From: Alphaproteobacteria bacterium
GTDB lineage: Bacteria > Pseudomonadota > Alphaproteobacteria > Bin95
Reading direction: 5' to 3'
Assembly: GCA_022827685.1 (NCBI GenBank)
Contig: JAJEIH010000117.1
Coordinates: 1-64,000, forward strand
DNA: 64,000 nt
The stretch's first letter is position 1, and every line of letters starts with the position of its first letter. The position numbers and the translations under genes are program-made. Positions 28,548-37,881 of this stretch are shown here, piece after piece. The notes under the pieces were generated by a model, which worked only from the letters and a program-made list of their open reading frames with translations, ran no database searches and was not told the origin of the DNA.

Positions 28548-29706
28548 CCGACACGTCCGCCGGGTGGCCCATCAGGAAGGCGCCGACCGTGCGGAAATGG
28601 GACTTGCGGCCCTGGAGCTGCTGCGTGACGGAGTGGAGGTCCCGGAAGCGCCGTTCGAAATCCGCCCCGGCGAAGATCGCGCTGGCGCCCGCCGCGTCGT
28701 AGAGCATATCGGCCGCGGTCTTCGCTTCGTGGATGGCGAAGGTGGAGGCGAGGCGGATGCGGACCCGGTCCTCGATCTCCAGCCGTTCGGCGTTCTGCGC
28801 GCCGTCCCAGATATCCTCGACCTCGGAAAGCACGAAGGCGCGCGCCGAGCGGATGCGCGCGACGGCCTGCGCGGTGTCGTAATGGACGAGGTCGTTGTCC
28901 GCGAGGCGGGACTTGTGGAGGCGCGGCGTCTTGTCCTGCGCCAGCGCCAGAAAGGCGTCCAGCACGCCCTCGGCGATGCCGAGCGCCGTGCCGGCAAAGC
29001 CCATGGCATACATGTTCATGCTGAGGAACAGGTAGAGCGGCGCCTCGTATTGCCGCCAGTCCTCATGGTCGCGAACGGTCGTATAGGCCTCCGGCACGAA
29101 GCGGTCCTTCAGCGTGTAGCCGTCGCTCGCCGTGCCGCGCAGGCCGATCGTGTCCCAGATGTCCTCGATCTCGATTGTGGACGCCGGCATCAGGAAGGTG
29201 CGGACGAGTGTCGAGCCGTCGGCCATGCGCTGGCGCTCGCCGCTATCGTCCATCACCGGCATATGCGCGCCGAGCCAGGTGGCGTGGCGGGCGCCGCTGG
29301 CAAACGCGATCTTGGCGTCGGCCCGGTATCCGCCCTCGACGATGCGGGCTTCGGCCGGCCCCGGCCCCCAGGCGAGCACGGCCGCCGGGTCGCCGCCCCA
29401 CATTTCCTCCGCGATCTCGGGCGCCAGATAGGCGGCGGCCATGGCGCAGCCATTCGCCTGGCAGAGGCACCAGGCGGTGCTGCCGTCATGGCGCGCGACT
29501 TCCGAGATCGTCTTGAAGAAGGTCGGCGGGGGCGTCTCCAGCCCGCCATAGGGCCTCGGCAGCAGCATCCGGAACAATTTGTGCTCGTGCAGCGCATCGA
29601 GCAGGCCAGCCGGCAGGCGCCGCCGCCGGTCGATTTCCGGCGCCGCGGCCCGGATCTCGGGGCCGAGGCCGCGCGCCGCCTCGAGCACGCCGTCCGGGCG
29701 CAGCAT
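28540..29706 (-). CDS. Acyl-CoA-dehydrogenase-fold flavoprotein (group D monooxygenase type)
   Basis: 388 residues. N-terminal helices (RRRRLPAGLLDALHEHKLFR), LLPRPYGGLETPPPTFFKTI, STAWCLCQANGC, then IGLRGTASDGYTLKDRFVP and a C-terminal helical domain ending in HSVTQQLQGRKSHFRTVG. The last motif and the lack of the usual catalytic Glu region suggest the flavin monooxygenase branch (HsaA, DszC, HpaB-like) rather than beta-oxidation; that is inference. The ATG at 29706 overlaps the alcohol dehydrogenase stop by one base (TGATG), indicating a tight operon. Confidence 0.83.
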   Translation of the reverse strand: MLRPDGVLEAARGLGPEIRAAAPEIDRRRRLPAGLLDALHEHKLFRMLLPRPYGGLETPPPTFFKTISEVARHDGSTAWCLCQANGCAMAAAYLAPEIAEEMWGGDPAAVLAWGPGPAEARIVEGGYRADAKIAFASGARHATWLGAHMPVMDDSGERQRMADGSTLVRTFLMPASTIEIEDIWDTIGLRGTASDGYTLKDRFVPEAYTTVRDHEDWRQYEAPLYLFLSMNMYAMGFAGTALGIAEGVLDAFLALAQDKTPRLHKSRLADNDLVHYDTAQAVARIRSARAFVLSEVEDIWDGAQNAERLEIEDRVRIRLASTFAIHEAKTAADMLYDAAGASAIFAGADFERRFRDLHSVTQQLQGRKSHFRTVGAFLMGHPADVSVV

Positions 29707-30785
29707 CAGAACATGATGACGCTGCGCGCCACGCTGCCGGATTTCATGTCGTCGAAGGCCTGGTTGATGTCCTTGAGCTCGATGCGCTGCGAGATCATCT
29801 CGTCGAGGCGCAGCTTGCCGTTCAGGTAGAAATCGACCAGACGGGGCATATCGACCCGGAACCGGTTGGAGCCCATGGTCGAGCCCTGGATGCGCTTCTC
29901 GCGCAGGAACTCCGGCCCGTGCAGCTCGATCTTGGTGCCGACCGGCACCATGCCGACGATCGTCGCCGTGCCGCCGGGGCGGATCATGCGGAAGGCGTTC
30001 TCGGAGGTCGATTTGAGGCCGATGCACTCGATGGCGTGGTGGACGCCGCCGCCGGTGATCTCCCGCACCTCGCCGACCATGTCCTGCCCGGTGGCGTCGA
30101 TCACATGCGTCGCGCCGAACTCCTTGGCGAGATTCAGCTTCGAGCCCACGGTGTCGATGGCGATGATGCGCCCGGCGCCCGCAATGGCCGCGCCGTTGAC
30201 GGCCGAGAGGCCGACGCCGCCGCAACCGATGATCGCCACATCCATGCCGGGCTCCACCTTCGCGGTGTGGAAGACGGCGCCCACGCCCGTCATCACGCCG
30301 CAGCCGATGAGCGCGGCGCGGTCGAGCGGCATGTCCTCGCGCACCTTCACCAGCGCATGCTCGTGCACCAGCATCATCTCGGCGTAGGAGGAGAGGTTGG
30401 CGAACTGCGTCATCGGCGCGCCGCCCTTGGCGAGCCGCGGCTCCTCGTCCGCCCGGCGCTGCAGGTCCGGGTTGTCGCAAAGCGACATATGGCCGGTCAG
30501 GCAGTATTCGCACTCGCCGCAGAAGGCGGAGAGGCAGGTGATGATATGGTCGCCCTTCTTCACATAGGTGACCTGCTCGCCGACTTCCTCGACGATGCCC
30601 GCGCTCTCGTGGCCCAGCACGATGGGCAGCTTCGCCGGGTAGAGGCCCTCGACGAAATGGAGGTCGGAATGGCACACGCCCGCCGCCGCGGTGCGCACCA
30701 GCACCTCGCGCGGGCCCGGCTTGGATATCTGCACGTCCTCGACTTCGAGCGGCTTGCCGACTTCACGGAATACGGCGGCTTTCAT
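29706..30785 (-). CDS. Zinc-dependent alcohol dehydrogenase (MDR family)
   Basis: 359 residues. Catalytic zinc region GVCHSDLHFVEG and GHESAGIVEEVGE; structural zinc Cys cluster CGECEYCLTGHMSLC; nucleotide fold IIGCGGVGLSAVNG. It ends GSVARSVIMF. It should oxidise a primary alcohol with NAD(P) or a bound cofactor; class III/benzyl-alcohol-like by layout. The ATG at 30785 has GGAGGGG eleven bases upstream. It starts a four-gene run (ADH, ACAD-like, FAD, LLM) 70 bases downstream of ilvC on the same strand. Confidence 0.9.
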   Translation of the reverse strand: MKAAVFREVGKPLEVEDVQISKPGPREVLVRTAAAGVCHSDLHFVEGLYPAKLPIVLGHESAGIVEEVGEQVTYVKKGDHIITCLSAFCGECEYCLTGHMSLCDNPDLQRRADEEPRLAKGGAPMTQFANLSSYAEMMLVHEHALVKVREDMPLDRAALIGCGVMTGVGAVFHTAKVEPGMDVAIIGCGGVGLSAVNGAAIAGAGRIIAIDTVGSKLNLAKEFGATHVIDATGQDMVGEVREITGGGVHHAIECIGLKSTSENAFRMIRPGGTATIVGMVPVGTKIELHGPEFLREKRIQGSTMGSNRFRVDMPRLVDFYLNGKLRLDEMISQRIELKDINQAFDDMKSGSVARSVIMF

Positions 30786-30855
30786 GGGCGTCGTCCCCTC
30801 CGGGTGGTCTTCTGTCCTCAGGGGCGATGATGCCCCAAGCCGGGCGCCGGCGGAA

Positions 30856-31875
30856 TCAGTTCTTGGAGCGGTCAACCAGCGCGTTCTCCGCGATCCACGG
30901 CATCATGCCGCGCAGGCGCGCGCCGACCTCTTCCACCGGATGCTCCGCTGCGCGCCGGCGCATGGCCTTGAAGCTCGCCTGTCCGGCGGCGTTCTCCAGC
31001 ACCCATTCGCGCGCGAAGGCGCCGGACTGGATTTCGGCCAGAATGGTCTTCATCCGCTCCTTCACGCTCTCGTCCACAACGCGGGGCCCGCGGCTGTAGT
31101 CGCCGTATTCCGCCGTGTTCGAGACCGAATAGCGCATCTGCGCGAGGCCGCCCTCATAGATGAGGTCCACGATCAGCTTCACCTCGTGGACGCATTCGAA
31201 ATAGGCCATTTCAGGGGCGTAGCCGGCCTCGCAGAGCGTCTCGTAGCCCGCCTGGATCAGCGAGGTGATGCCGCCGCAAAGCACGGTCTGCTCGCCGAAC
31301 AGGTCCGTCTCGCACTCCTCCTTCATGGTCGTCTCGATGACGCCGGCCCGGCCCGCGCCGAGGCCGCAGGCATAGGAGAGGCCGAGCTCCTGGCAGTTGC
31401 CGGAGGCGTTCCTGTGGACGGCGAGCAGGCTCGGCACGCCGGCGCCGCGCACATATTCGGAGCGCACCAGGTGGCCGGGGCCCTTCGGCGCGACCATGAA
31501 CACGTCAAGGTCCGAGCGCGGCTCGATGAGGTTGAAGTGGATCGAGAGCCCGTGCGCGACGGCGAGTGCGGCGCCTTCCTTCATGTTGCCGGCGAGGTCG
31601 CCGGAATAGAGTGCCGAATGGCCCTCGTCGGGGGTCAGCATCATCACCACGTCGGCCGTGCGGGCGGCCGCGTCGGGCGTCATCACCGTGAAGCCGGCGC
31701 CCTCGGCCTTCGGCCGGCTGCCGGAGCCTTCGCGCAGGCCGACGATGACATTCTCGACGCCGCTTTCGCGCAGGTTGTTGGCGTGGGCATGGCCCTGGCT
31801 GCCATAGCCCAGTATGGCGACGGTCCGCGACTTGATGAGGTTGAGGTCGGCGTCGCGATCGTAATAGACGCGCAT
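30856..31875 (-). CDS. ilvC: Ketol-acid reductoisomerase
   Basis: 339 residues, class I length. The NADPH motif is [20 protein letters not shown] near residue 20. The Mg-binding [12 protein letters not shown] and the [16 protein letters not shown] helices are present. The C-terminus contains [20 protein letters not shown]. It converts acetolactate or acetohydroxybutyrate to the dihydroxy acids in valine, leucine and isoleucine synthesis. It follows ilvH by 43 bases in the ilvBHC order usual for alphaproteobacteria. Confidence 0.97.
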   Translation of the reverse strand: MRVYYDRDADLNLIKSRTVAILGYGSQGHAHANNLRESGVENVIVGLREGSGSRPKAEGAGFTVMTPDAAARTADVVMMLTPDEGHSALYSGDLAGNMKEGAALAVAHGLSIHFNLIEPRSDLDVFMVAPKGPGHLVRSEYVRGAGVPSLLAVHRNASGNCQELGLSYACGLGAGRAGVIETTMKEECETDLFGEQTVLCGGITSLIQAGYETLCEAGYAPEMAYFECVHEVKLIVDLIYEGGLAQMRYSVSNTAEYGDYSRGPRVVDESVKERMKTILAEIQSGAFAREWVLENAAGQASFKAMRRRAAEHPVEEVGARLRGMMPWIAENALVDRSKN

Positions 31876-31918
31876 GGGGCGGGCTTCCTTTCTTCGGTCG
31901 AACTTTCGTTGCGGGCGT

Positions 31919-32434
31919 TCACATGCCCTCGGCGCCGCGCGCGATGGCGACGACGCCGGTGCGGGCGAGGTCGGTCATGCCGAGAGGGCGCATCAGGTCG
32001 ATGAAGGCGTCGATCTTCTCGGTCGAGCCGGTGACCTCGAACACGAAGGAGCGGTGGGTGCTGTCCACCACGCGGGCGCGGAAGATGTCGGCGATGCGCA
32101 GCGCCTCGATGCGCCGGGCGCCGCCGCCCGCGACCTTGACCAGCACCAGCTCCCGCTCGACATGCGGTCCCTCCTGGGTGAGGTCGGACACGCGGTGGAC
32201 GGGCACAAGCCGGCCGAGCTGGGCCTTGATCTGCTCCAGCACCATCAGCGTCCCGGACGTGACGATGGTGATGCGCGACAGATGGCCGGTCGGGTCGGTC
32301 TCGGCGACGGTCAGGCTCTCGATATTGTAGCCGCGGCCGGAGAACAGGCCGATGACGCGCGCCAGCACACCGGGCTCGTTGTCCACGACCACGGCGAAGA
32401 TTCGCCTTTCCTGCTGGTGCTCCGTGGCGGCCAA
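31919..32434 (-). CDS. ilvH: Acetolactate synthase small (regulatory) subunit
   Basis: 171 residues. An ACT domain at the N-terminus ([29 protein letters not shown]) mediates valine feedback; the C-terminal half ([12 protein letters not shown], then [16 protein letters not shown]) is the IlvH C-terminal domain. It binds and activates the IlvB catalytic subunit. The start is a TTG at 32434 with GAGGAGAG upstream; no ATG is available before the ACT domain. Located 44 bases after the ilvB stop. Confidence 0.96.
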   Translation of the reverse strand: MAATEHQQERRIFAVVVDNEPGVLARVIGLFSGRGYNIESLTVAETDPTGHLSRITIVTSGTLMVLEQIKAQLGRLVPVHRVSDLTQEGPHVERELVLVKVAGGGARRIEALRIADIFRARVVDSTHRSFVFEVTGSTEKIDAFIDLMRPLGMTDLARTGVVAIARGAEGM

Positions 32435-32478
32435 TTGGGTCTCTCCTCGCGCCGGACGGCCGGAAGTCAGGGCCGATC

Positions 32479-34242
32479 CTAGACGAGGACCATGCCTTCG
32501 GCGTCGATCTTTGCTTCCGGCTCTTCCGTGCCGCTCAGGATCATCTCGTTATGCGCCTTGCCCGACGGAATCATCGGGAAGCAGTTTTCCATCTGCGCGA
32601 CCTGCACATCGACGATCACGGGACCGTCGGCGGCGATCATGGCGTCGATCACGCCGTCCATCTCTTCCGGGCGCTCCGCGCGCAGCCCCGTCCAGCCGAA
32701 GGCTTCGGCGAGGCGCACGAAATCCGGCAGGCTGTCCGTGTAGCTCTCGGAATAGCGCTCGCCATGCAGCAGTTCCTGCCACTGGCGCACCATGCCCATC
32801 CACTGGTTGTTCAGGATGAAGAGCTTGACCGGCAGCCGGTATTGCGAGGCGGTGGAAAGCTCCTGGATGTTCATCAGGATGGACGCCTCGCCGGCGACAT
32901 CGATCACCAGCGCATCGGGATGGGCGACCTGCACGCCGATGGCGGCCGGCAGCCCGTAGCCCATCGTGCCGAGGCCGCCGGAGGTCATCCAGTGGTTCGG
33001 GCGCTCGAAACGGAGGAACTGCGCGGCCCACATCTGGTGCTGGCCGACCTCCGTGGTGAAGAAAACGTCATTGCGGCCCGCGACCTTCGCCTGCAGGCGC
33101 TCGAGCGCATATTGCGGCTTGATGACCTTGTCGTCCTGTTCGTATTTCAGGCAGTCGCGCTTGCGCCATTTGGCGATCTCGCGCCACCATTTTTCGACCG
33201 CGCGGTAGTTCGTTCGCCCGCCGCGCGCCGACCAGCGCCGGCGGATGGCCTCGATCGCCTTGCCCGCATCCGCCACCACCGGCACATCGACCACGACGTT
33301 CTTGTTGATCGAGGACGGATCGATGTCGATATGCACCTTCTTCGCATCGGGAGCGAAACCGGAGAGGAGGCCGGTCACCCGGTCGTCGAAGCGCGCGCCG
33401 ACGGCAAGGATGAGGTCCGCGCCGTGCATGGCGAGATTGGCCTCGTAGAGGCCGTGCATGCCGAGCATCCCGAGGGACTGCGGGTGCGAAGCCGGGAAGG
33501 CGCCGAGCCCCATCAGCGTCTGCGTGCAGGGGAAGCCGGTCTCCTGCACCAGGCGGAGCAGCCCGCGCGCCGCGGCCGGCCCCGAATTGATCACGCCGCC
33601 GCCGACATAGACCACCGGCCGCTTCGCGGTCTCGATGAGGGCCACGGCCTCTTCCACCGCCTGCGGGTCGGGGCGCGTGCGCGGCTTGTAGCTCCGGTGC
33701 TTCACTTCTTCCGGCGGCCGGTAGGCCCCCTCGGCGAATTGCACGTCCTTCGGCACATCCACCACCACCGGCCCCGGCCGGCCGCTGCGCGCGACATAGA
33801 ACGCCTCATGGATCGTCGAGGCGACTTCGTCCACGCTCCTGATGAGGTAGTTGTGCTTGGTGCAGGGCCGGGTGATGCCGGTCGTGTCCGCTTCCTGGAA
33901 AGCGTCATTGCCGATGAGGTGCGTCGGCACCTGGCCGGTCAGGCAGACGACGGGAATGCTGTCCATGAGCGCGTCGGTGAGGCCGGTCACGGCGTTGGTC
34001 GCGCCCGGCCCGGAGGTCACGAGCACGACGCCGACCTTGCCGGTCGAGCGGGCATAGCCTTCCGCGGCATGGACCGCGCCGCCTTCCTGGCGGACGAGGT
34101 AATGGCGCAGCCGGTTCTGCTTGAAGATCTCGTCATAGATCGGCAGCACGGCGCCGCCCGGATAGCCGAAGACCGCCTCGACGCCCTGATCGACGAGGGC
34201 TTTGACGATCATTTCGGCGCCAGTCATGGTCCTGACGGTCAT
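32479..34242 (-). CDS. ilvB: Acetolactate synthase large (catalytic) subunit
   Basis: 587 residues. The ThDP-enzyme layout is complete: [23 protein letters not shown] at the start, the catalytic Glu in [28 protein letters not shown], the central FAD-binding domain, and the ThDP motif [18 protein letters not shown] (here GEAS rather than the common GDGS) followed by [13 protein letters not shown]. It makes acetolactate and acetohydroxybutyrate. First gene of ilvBHC. A TTGACC/TTAGGG pair about 35-60 bases upstream could be its promoter; no attenuator peptide is visible. Confidence 0.97.
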   Translation of the reverse strand: MTVRTMTGAEMIVKALVDQGVEAVFGYPGGAVLPIYDEIFKQNRLRHYLVRQEGGAVHAAEGYARSTGKVGVVLVTSGPGATNAVTGLTDALMDSIPVVCLTGQVPTHLIGNDAFQEADTTGITRPCTKHNYLIRSVDEVASTIHEAFYVARSGRPGPVVVDVPKDVQFAEGAYRPPEEVKHRSYKPRTRPDPQAVEEAVALIETAKRPVVYVGGGVINSGPAAARGLLRLVQETGFPCTQTLMGLGAFPASHPQSLGMLGMHGLYEANLAMHGADLILAVGARFDDRVTGLLSGFAPDAKKVHIDIDPSSINKNVVVDVPVVADAGKAIEAIRRRWSARGGRTNYRAVEKWWREIAKWRKRDCLKYEQDDKVIKPQYALERLQAKVAGRNDVFFTTEVGQHQMWAAQFLRFERPNHWMTSGGLGTMGYGLPAAIGVQVAHPDALVIDVAGEASILMNIQELSTASQYRLPVKLFILNNQWMGMVRQWQELLHGERYSESYTDSLPDFVRLAEAFGWTGLRAERPEEMDGVIDAMIAADGPVIVDVQVAQMENCFPMIPSGKAHNEMILSGTEEPEAKIDAEGMVLV

Positions 34243-34276
34243 GGGCCTGTTTTCCGCATCCGGGGAAAGCGCGCGA

Positions 34277-34304
34277 CCCTAAACACCGGCAAACCGCCGG
34301 TCAA
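34277..34304 (-). promoter_or_regulatory. Possible promoter of ilvB
   Basis: On the minus strand TTGACC (34304-34299) and TTAGGG (34282-34277) are 16 bases apart, ending 34 bases before the ilvB ATG. Fair -35, weak -10. Confidence 0.35.
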
Positions 34305-34798
34305 CAGGCAGAAAGCCAACATTCCCGGTGAGGAAATCGCGCCGGAGAAGGCCCGCAACCGCGAGTTCCGGACCGGACGGGCAAGCTGCGCCTGTCTGCG
34401 TAGGCGGCAGCGGTAAAAGCAGTTTGTTCGAAAGATAATGAAATAATACTACTTTTTCATTTGAATTAAAAATAATCCCAATGGAATAGATCAGCAGGAG
34501 AGGAACGGAATTCGTAGGATTGCTCCATTTCCCGTGTCCCGCCGCACGGACGAGTCGGCGGTGCGAGGTGTGGAACGAAAAGGGCTCGAAAGGAGAGGGC
34601 CATGCCGAACGCGCAAGGCCGGGGAAACGGAGCGGAATGCCCGGAGCACGATCCGTTCTGACAGACCCGCGTTCGGGTCCGAACCCGGACGCATCGCCCC
34701 GGCCCCCCTGTCCACCGTCAAATTGCCGCGCGGCTATGGACCGGCCCGGCCCGGCGCGCGACTATCCTTTCCGCGCTGCCTCAACCGGGGGTGTATCG
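34305..34798. other. Gene-free stretch with an AT-rich tract
   Basis: Between ilvB and the DUF1772 gene I see no credible coding region. A tract at about 34425-34500 (ATAATGAAATAATACTAC and nearby) is far more AT-rich than the surroundings and could hold promoters in either direction. GGAGCACGATCCGTTC at 34641 resembles part of the sequence at 56020 (GGAACACGATCCGTTC), a fragment of a dispersed intergenic repeat. Confidence 0.5.
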
Positions 34799-35341
34799 AT
34801 GTCCGAGAGCGCGGGCCGATGCGGGACGACGCTGCTGACGCCGCTGGCCCTCCTGTCGCTCCTGTTTTCCGGGGCGATGTTCGGCTTCTTCTTCGCCTGG
34901 GTCTGCTCGACCATGTGGGGGCTGGACGCGGCGGACCCCAATACCGCCATCGCCGCCATGCAGGCCATGAATGCGAGCGTGCGCAACTGGGTCTTCGCGC
35001 CGGCATTCTTCGGCACGCCCGTGCTGTTGATGTTCACGGCGCTGGCCGCCCTGAGGGTCGGGGAGCGGCGGGCCGCAGCCGGCTTCGCGCTCGCCGGCCT
35101 CCTCTACGTCCTGGGTGCGATGGTCCCGACGATGACCGTCAATGTGCCGTTGAACGAGGCGCTGGCGCTGGTCGAGACGCCGCTCCACCCCACGGAAGCC
35201 GGGGAGGCGTGGCGGGCCTATTCCGGGCCCTGGCAGGTCTGGAACGCCGTTCGCGCCGTGGCCGCGGGCTTCGTCCTCGCGCTGGCGGGCTGGAGTATCC
35301 GGGGCGCCGGCACCTTTCCGGTCAGGCGCGCCGGCGGATGA
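34799..35341 (+). CDS. DUF1772 membrane protein
   Basis: 180 residues, about four membrane helices (near 12-35, 64-85, 92-112 and 150-170). TMWGLDAADPNTAIAAMQAMNASVRNW and ALAGLLYVLGAMVPTMTVNVPLNEAL match DUF1772, a family related to anthrone-oxygenase-like proteins. Function unknown. The ATG at 34799 is chosen; the frame stays open upstream but that part has no protein-like character. Its last 20 bases overlap the 3' end of the convergent EamA gene. Confidence 0.8.
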   Translation: MSESAGRCGTTLLTPLALLSLLFSGAMFGFFFAWVCSTMWGLDAADPNTAIAAMQAMNASVRNWVFAPAFFGTPVLLMFTALAALRVGERRAAAGFALAGLLYVLGAMVPTMTVNVPLNEALALVETPLHPTEAGEAWRAYSGPWQVWNAVRAVAAGFVLALAGWSIRGAGTFPVRRAGG

Positions 35342-36170
35342 GCCAGACGCCGGCCATGGCGAGCGCGAAACCGGGCCACATGGCGGCGGGAAGGTCCTCG
35401 CCGAGAAAGGCCCAGGCGAGCAGCGCGGTCACCCCCGGGATCAGGTAGAAGTTGGACGCGGCGCGGCCCGCCTCGCCGTGGCGGAGCATGTAGAGCAGCA
35501 GCGCCATGGCGCCGAGCGAGACGCCGAAGGTCAGATAGGCGAGCGCGGCGACCATGCCGGGCGTCCAGACGGCATGCGGCGTCTCGAATGCCCAGGTGAA
35601 CGCCCATGCCGCGGCCGCCGCCGATGCGAGCTGCACCGTATTGGCCCCGATGAGCGGCGCTTCCCGGCAGAAGCGCGCATGGTAGAGCGTGCCGGCGGCG
35701 AGCGCGGCGATGGAGCCGACCGCCCAGGCGATGCCCGCCGGGCGGCCGAGGTCGAAGGCGCCGATGCCCGCAACCAGCGCGACGCCGCCGGCGCCCAGCA
35801 GGAAGCCCGCCCATTGCCGGCCCCGGAAGCGTTCGCCGAGCAGCGGGCCGGCAACCAGCGCCGTCGCGATCGGGTGCAGCGCGCCGATCAGCGCCATGGT
35901 GGCGCCGCGGATCTCGGTCATGGCGAGATAGGCGCCGCCCAGATAGACGGCATTGATGACGGCGCCCGAGAACGCCAGATGGGCCAGCCCCCGGAGCCCT
36001 GGCCGCCAGTCCCGCACCAGGAAGGCCGCGGCGACCGCCAGCACCGCTGCCGCGACGGTGAAGCGGATCGCCAGGAAATAGAACGGCGTGATGTCCGGCA
36101 GGCCGGCGCGGACCGCGACGAATGCGCCGCTCCAGATCAGGACGAAGAGGAACGGGGCGAGGCGGGTCAG
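35322..36170 (-). CDS. EamA/DMT-family transporter
   Basis: 282 residues with ten membrane helices in two EamA repeats (LAPFLFVLIWSGAFVAVRAG opens the first; PAGIAWAVGSIAALAAGTLY opens the second). Such carriers export metabolites or amino acids. No ATG, GTG or TTG occurs before the first helix: the frame meets the end of the CinA-like gene, where CTG at 36170 sits in a CTGA overlap with that gene's stop. CTG initiation by coupling is the simplest reading; the next usual start codon would delete the first helix. Confidence 0.83.
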   Translation of the reverse strand: MTRLAPFLFVLIWSGAFVAVRAGLPDITPFYFLAIRFTVAAAVLAVAAAFLVRDWRPGLRGLAHLAFSGAVINAVYLGGAYLAMTEIRGATMALIGALHPIATALVAGPLLGERFRGRQWAGFLLGAGGVALVAGIGAFDLGRPAGIAWAVGSIAALAAGTLYHARFCREAPLIGANTVQLASAAAAAWAFTWAFETPHAVWTPGMVAALAYLTFGVSLGAMALLLYMLRHGEAGRAASNFYLIPGVTALLAWAFLGEDLPAAMWPGFALAMAGVWLIRRRA

Positions 36171-36928
36171 CTTGCGCTGTCCTCGATCACCTCGCCGCCG
36201 AGTTCCTCGACGAAAGCGTAGATCTCGGTTGCCGCCGCATCGATGCGTGCGCGGTCCGCCCCGCGCACGACCAGCGCGACGCCCGTGCCCTTGTCCGTGT
36301 TGTAGAAGGGGTAGGAGCCGAGATCGAGCTCCGGGAAGCGCTGCTGCACCGCGCCCAGCCCCTTCGCCAGCACGCCCTCCACCAGACGGGTCGAGAGCGA
36401 CCGGGAATGGATTACCGTGCCGCGCCGGAGCGAGGGTTTGGCGGCCTCGAACATGGACTGCATGATCTGCGGCACGCCGGCGAACACGAACACGTTCTCC
36501 ATGCGGAAGCCGGGCGCGATGGACACGGCGTTGTCCACGAGTTCCGCGCCGACCGGCGTGATCGTCATGCGCTTGCGCGCCTCGGTGAACTCCTGCCCGC
36601 GGCGGTCGTACCATTCGGCCATCCGGCGGTAGCTCTCCGGGTGGTAGTGCCAGTCCGTCCCGAAGGCGGCGGCGACGGACTCCGGCGTGATGTCGTCATG
36701 GGTCGGCCCGATGCCGCCGGTGGTGAACACATAGTCGTAGCGCGCCCTGAGCGCGTTGACGGCTTCGACGATCTCCTCGCGGATATCGGGCACGATGCGC
36801 ACTTCGCTGAGCTGGATGCCGATCTCGTTGAGGCCGTTGCCGAGAAAGGCGATGTTCCTGTCCTGGGTGCGGCCCGAGAGGATCTCGTTGCCGATGACGC
36901 AGAGCGCGGCGGTAACCGTGGAAGCCAT
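36167..36928 (-). CDS. CinA N-terminal-type (MoaB/Mog-fold) protein
   Basis: 253 residues. AALCVIGNEILSGRTQDRNIAFL is the CinA/MoCF opening, with YDYVFTTGGIGPTHDDITPESVAAAFG carrying the phosphate-binding GGIGPTHDD. Only the N-terminal domain of CinA is present; the nicotinamide-deamidase C-terminal domain is absent, as in many alphaproteobacterial stand-alone versions. Related proteins hydrolyse ADP-ribose or bind molybdopterin; the reaction here is uncertain. Its stop overlaps the CTG start of the EamA gene. Confidence 0.88.
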   Translation of the reverse strand: MASTVTAALCVIGNEILSGRTQDRNIAFLGNGLNEIGIQLSEVRIVPDIREEIVEAVNALRARYDYVFTTGGIGPTHDDITPESVAAAFGTDWHYHPESYRRMAEWYDRRGQEFTEARKRMTITPVGAELVDNAVSIAPGFRMENVFVFAGVPQIMQSMFEAAKPSLRRGTVIHSRSLSTRLVEGVLAKGLGAVQQRFPELDLGSYPFYNTDKGTGVALVVRGADRARIDAAATEIYAFVEELGGEVIEDSAS

Positions 36929-37062
36929 GGAGGTTTGTCCTCGGGCGGCGGGCGGGCGGAGGATAGCCCCGCCGGGCGCGCTCTTGAAGACAGCGCGGTT
37001 GGCGGGACGAAATGCTATGCTGGGTGCCGAGTCCTGTCCGTCAGCACCTGTCCGGAGCCTCG

Positions 37063-37881
37063 ATGCAGCTCAAGCGCCAACAGACCCGCCGCCGGGAAGA
37101 CGAGATCGCGATCCACACCGAGGACGACCTTGCGGCCATGCGCAGGGCCGGGCGGCTTGCGGCGGAAGTGCTGGACCATGTGACGCCGCATGTCGCGCCC
37201 GGCGCGACGACGGAGGAACTCAACACCATCTGCCACGACTTCATCCTTGCGCATGGGGCCGTGCCGGCGCCGCTCAACTACAGGGGCTTCCCGAAGTCGA
37301 TCTGCACGTCGATCAACCATGTCGTCTGCCACGGCATTCCGGGGCCGCGCCGGCTGCGCGACGGCGACATCATGAATATCGACATCACCGTCATACTTAA
37401 CGGCTGGTACGGCGACACCAGCCGCATGTTCCTGGTCGGCGAGCGCGTCGGCGTGAAGGCGCGCCGGCTGGTCTCGGCTACGCATGAGGCCCTGATGCGC
37501 GGCATCGAGACGGTCCGTCCGGGCGCCTATCTCGGCGATATAGGCCACGCCATCCAGGCTTATGTCGAGCCGATGGGCTACTCCGTGGTGCGGGATTTCT
37601 GCGGCCACGGCCTCGGGCGCGAGTTCCACCAGCCGCCGAGCGTGCTGCATTACGGCCGGCCGGGCGACGGCCCGATGCTGCGCGAAGGCATGTTCTTCAC
37701 CATCGAGCCGATGATCAATGCCGGCCGGTTCCATGTGAAGATTCTGGCGGACAACTGGACGGCCGTCACCAAGGACAAGTCGCTCTCGGCCCAGTTCGAG
37801 CACACGGTCGCGGTGGTGCCGGACGGCGTGGAAGTGCTGACCTATTCGCCGAAGGGGTGGGACAGGCCGCCCTATGCGTGA
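37063..37881 (+). CDS. map: Methionine aminopeptidase type I
   Basis: 272 residues. The metal ligands of the pita-bread fold are in order: DIMNIDITVILNGWYGDTSR (two Asp), CGHGLGREFHQPP (His), FFTIEPMIN (Glu) and SAQFEHTVAV (Glu); the cap His is in SINHVVCHGIPG. It removes N-terminal Met from nascent proteins. ATG 37063 follows CGGAG. It overlaps radC by eight bases, an arrangement common in alphaproteobacteria. Confidence 0.97.
   Translation: MQLKRQQTRRREDEIAIHTEDDLAAMRRAGRLAAEVLDHVTPHVAPGATTEELNTICHDFILAHGAVPAPLNYRGFPKSICTSINHVVCHGIPGPRRLRDGDIMNIDITVILNGWYGDTSRMFLVGERVGVKARRLVSATHEALMRGIETVRPGAYLGDIGHAIQAYVEPMGYSVVRDFCGHGLGREFHQPPSVLHYGRPGDGPMLREGMFFTIEPMINAGRFHVKILADNWTAVTKDKSLSAQFEHTVAVVPDGVEVLTYSPKGWDRPPYA

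Noticed and set aside
34243..34440. ilvB attenuator or leader peptide
   Set aside because: I looked for a short frame rich in Ile/Val/Leu codons followed by a terminator and found none.
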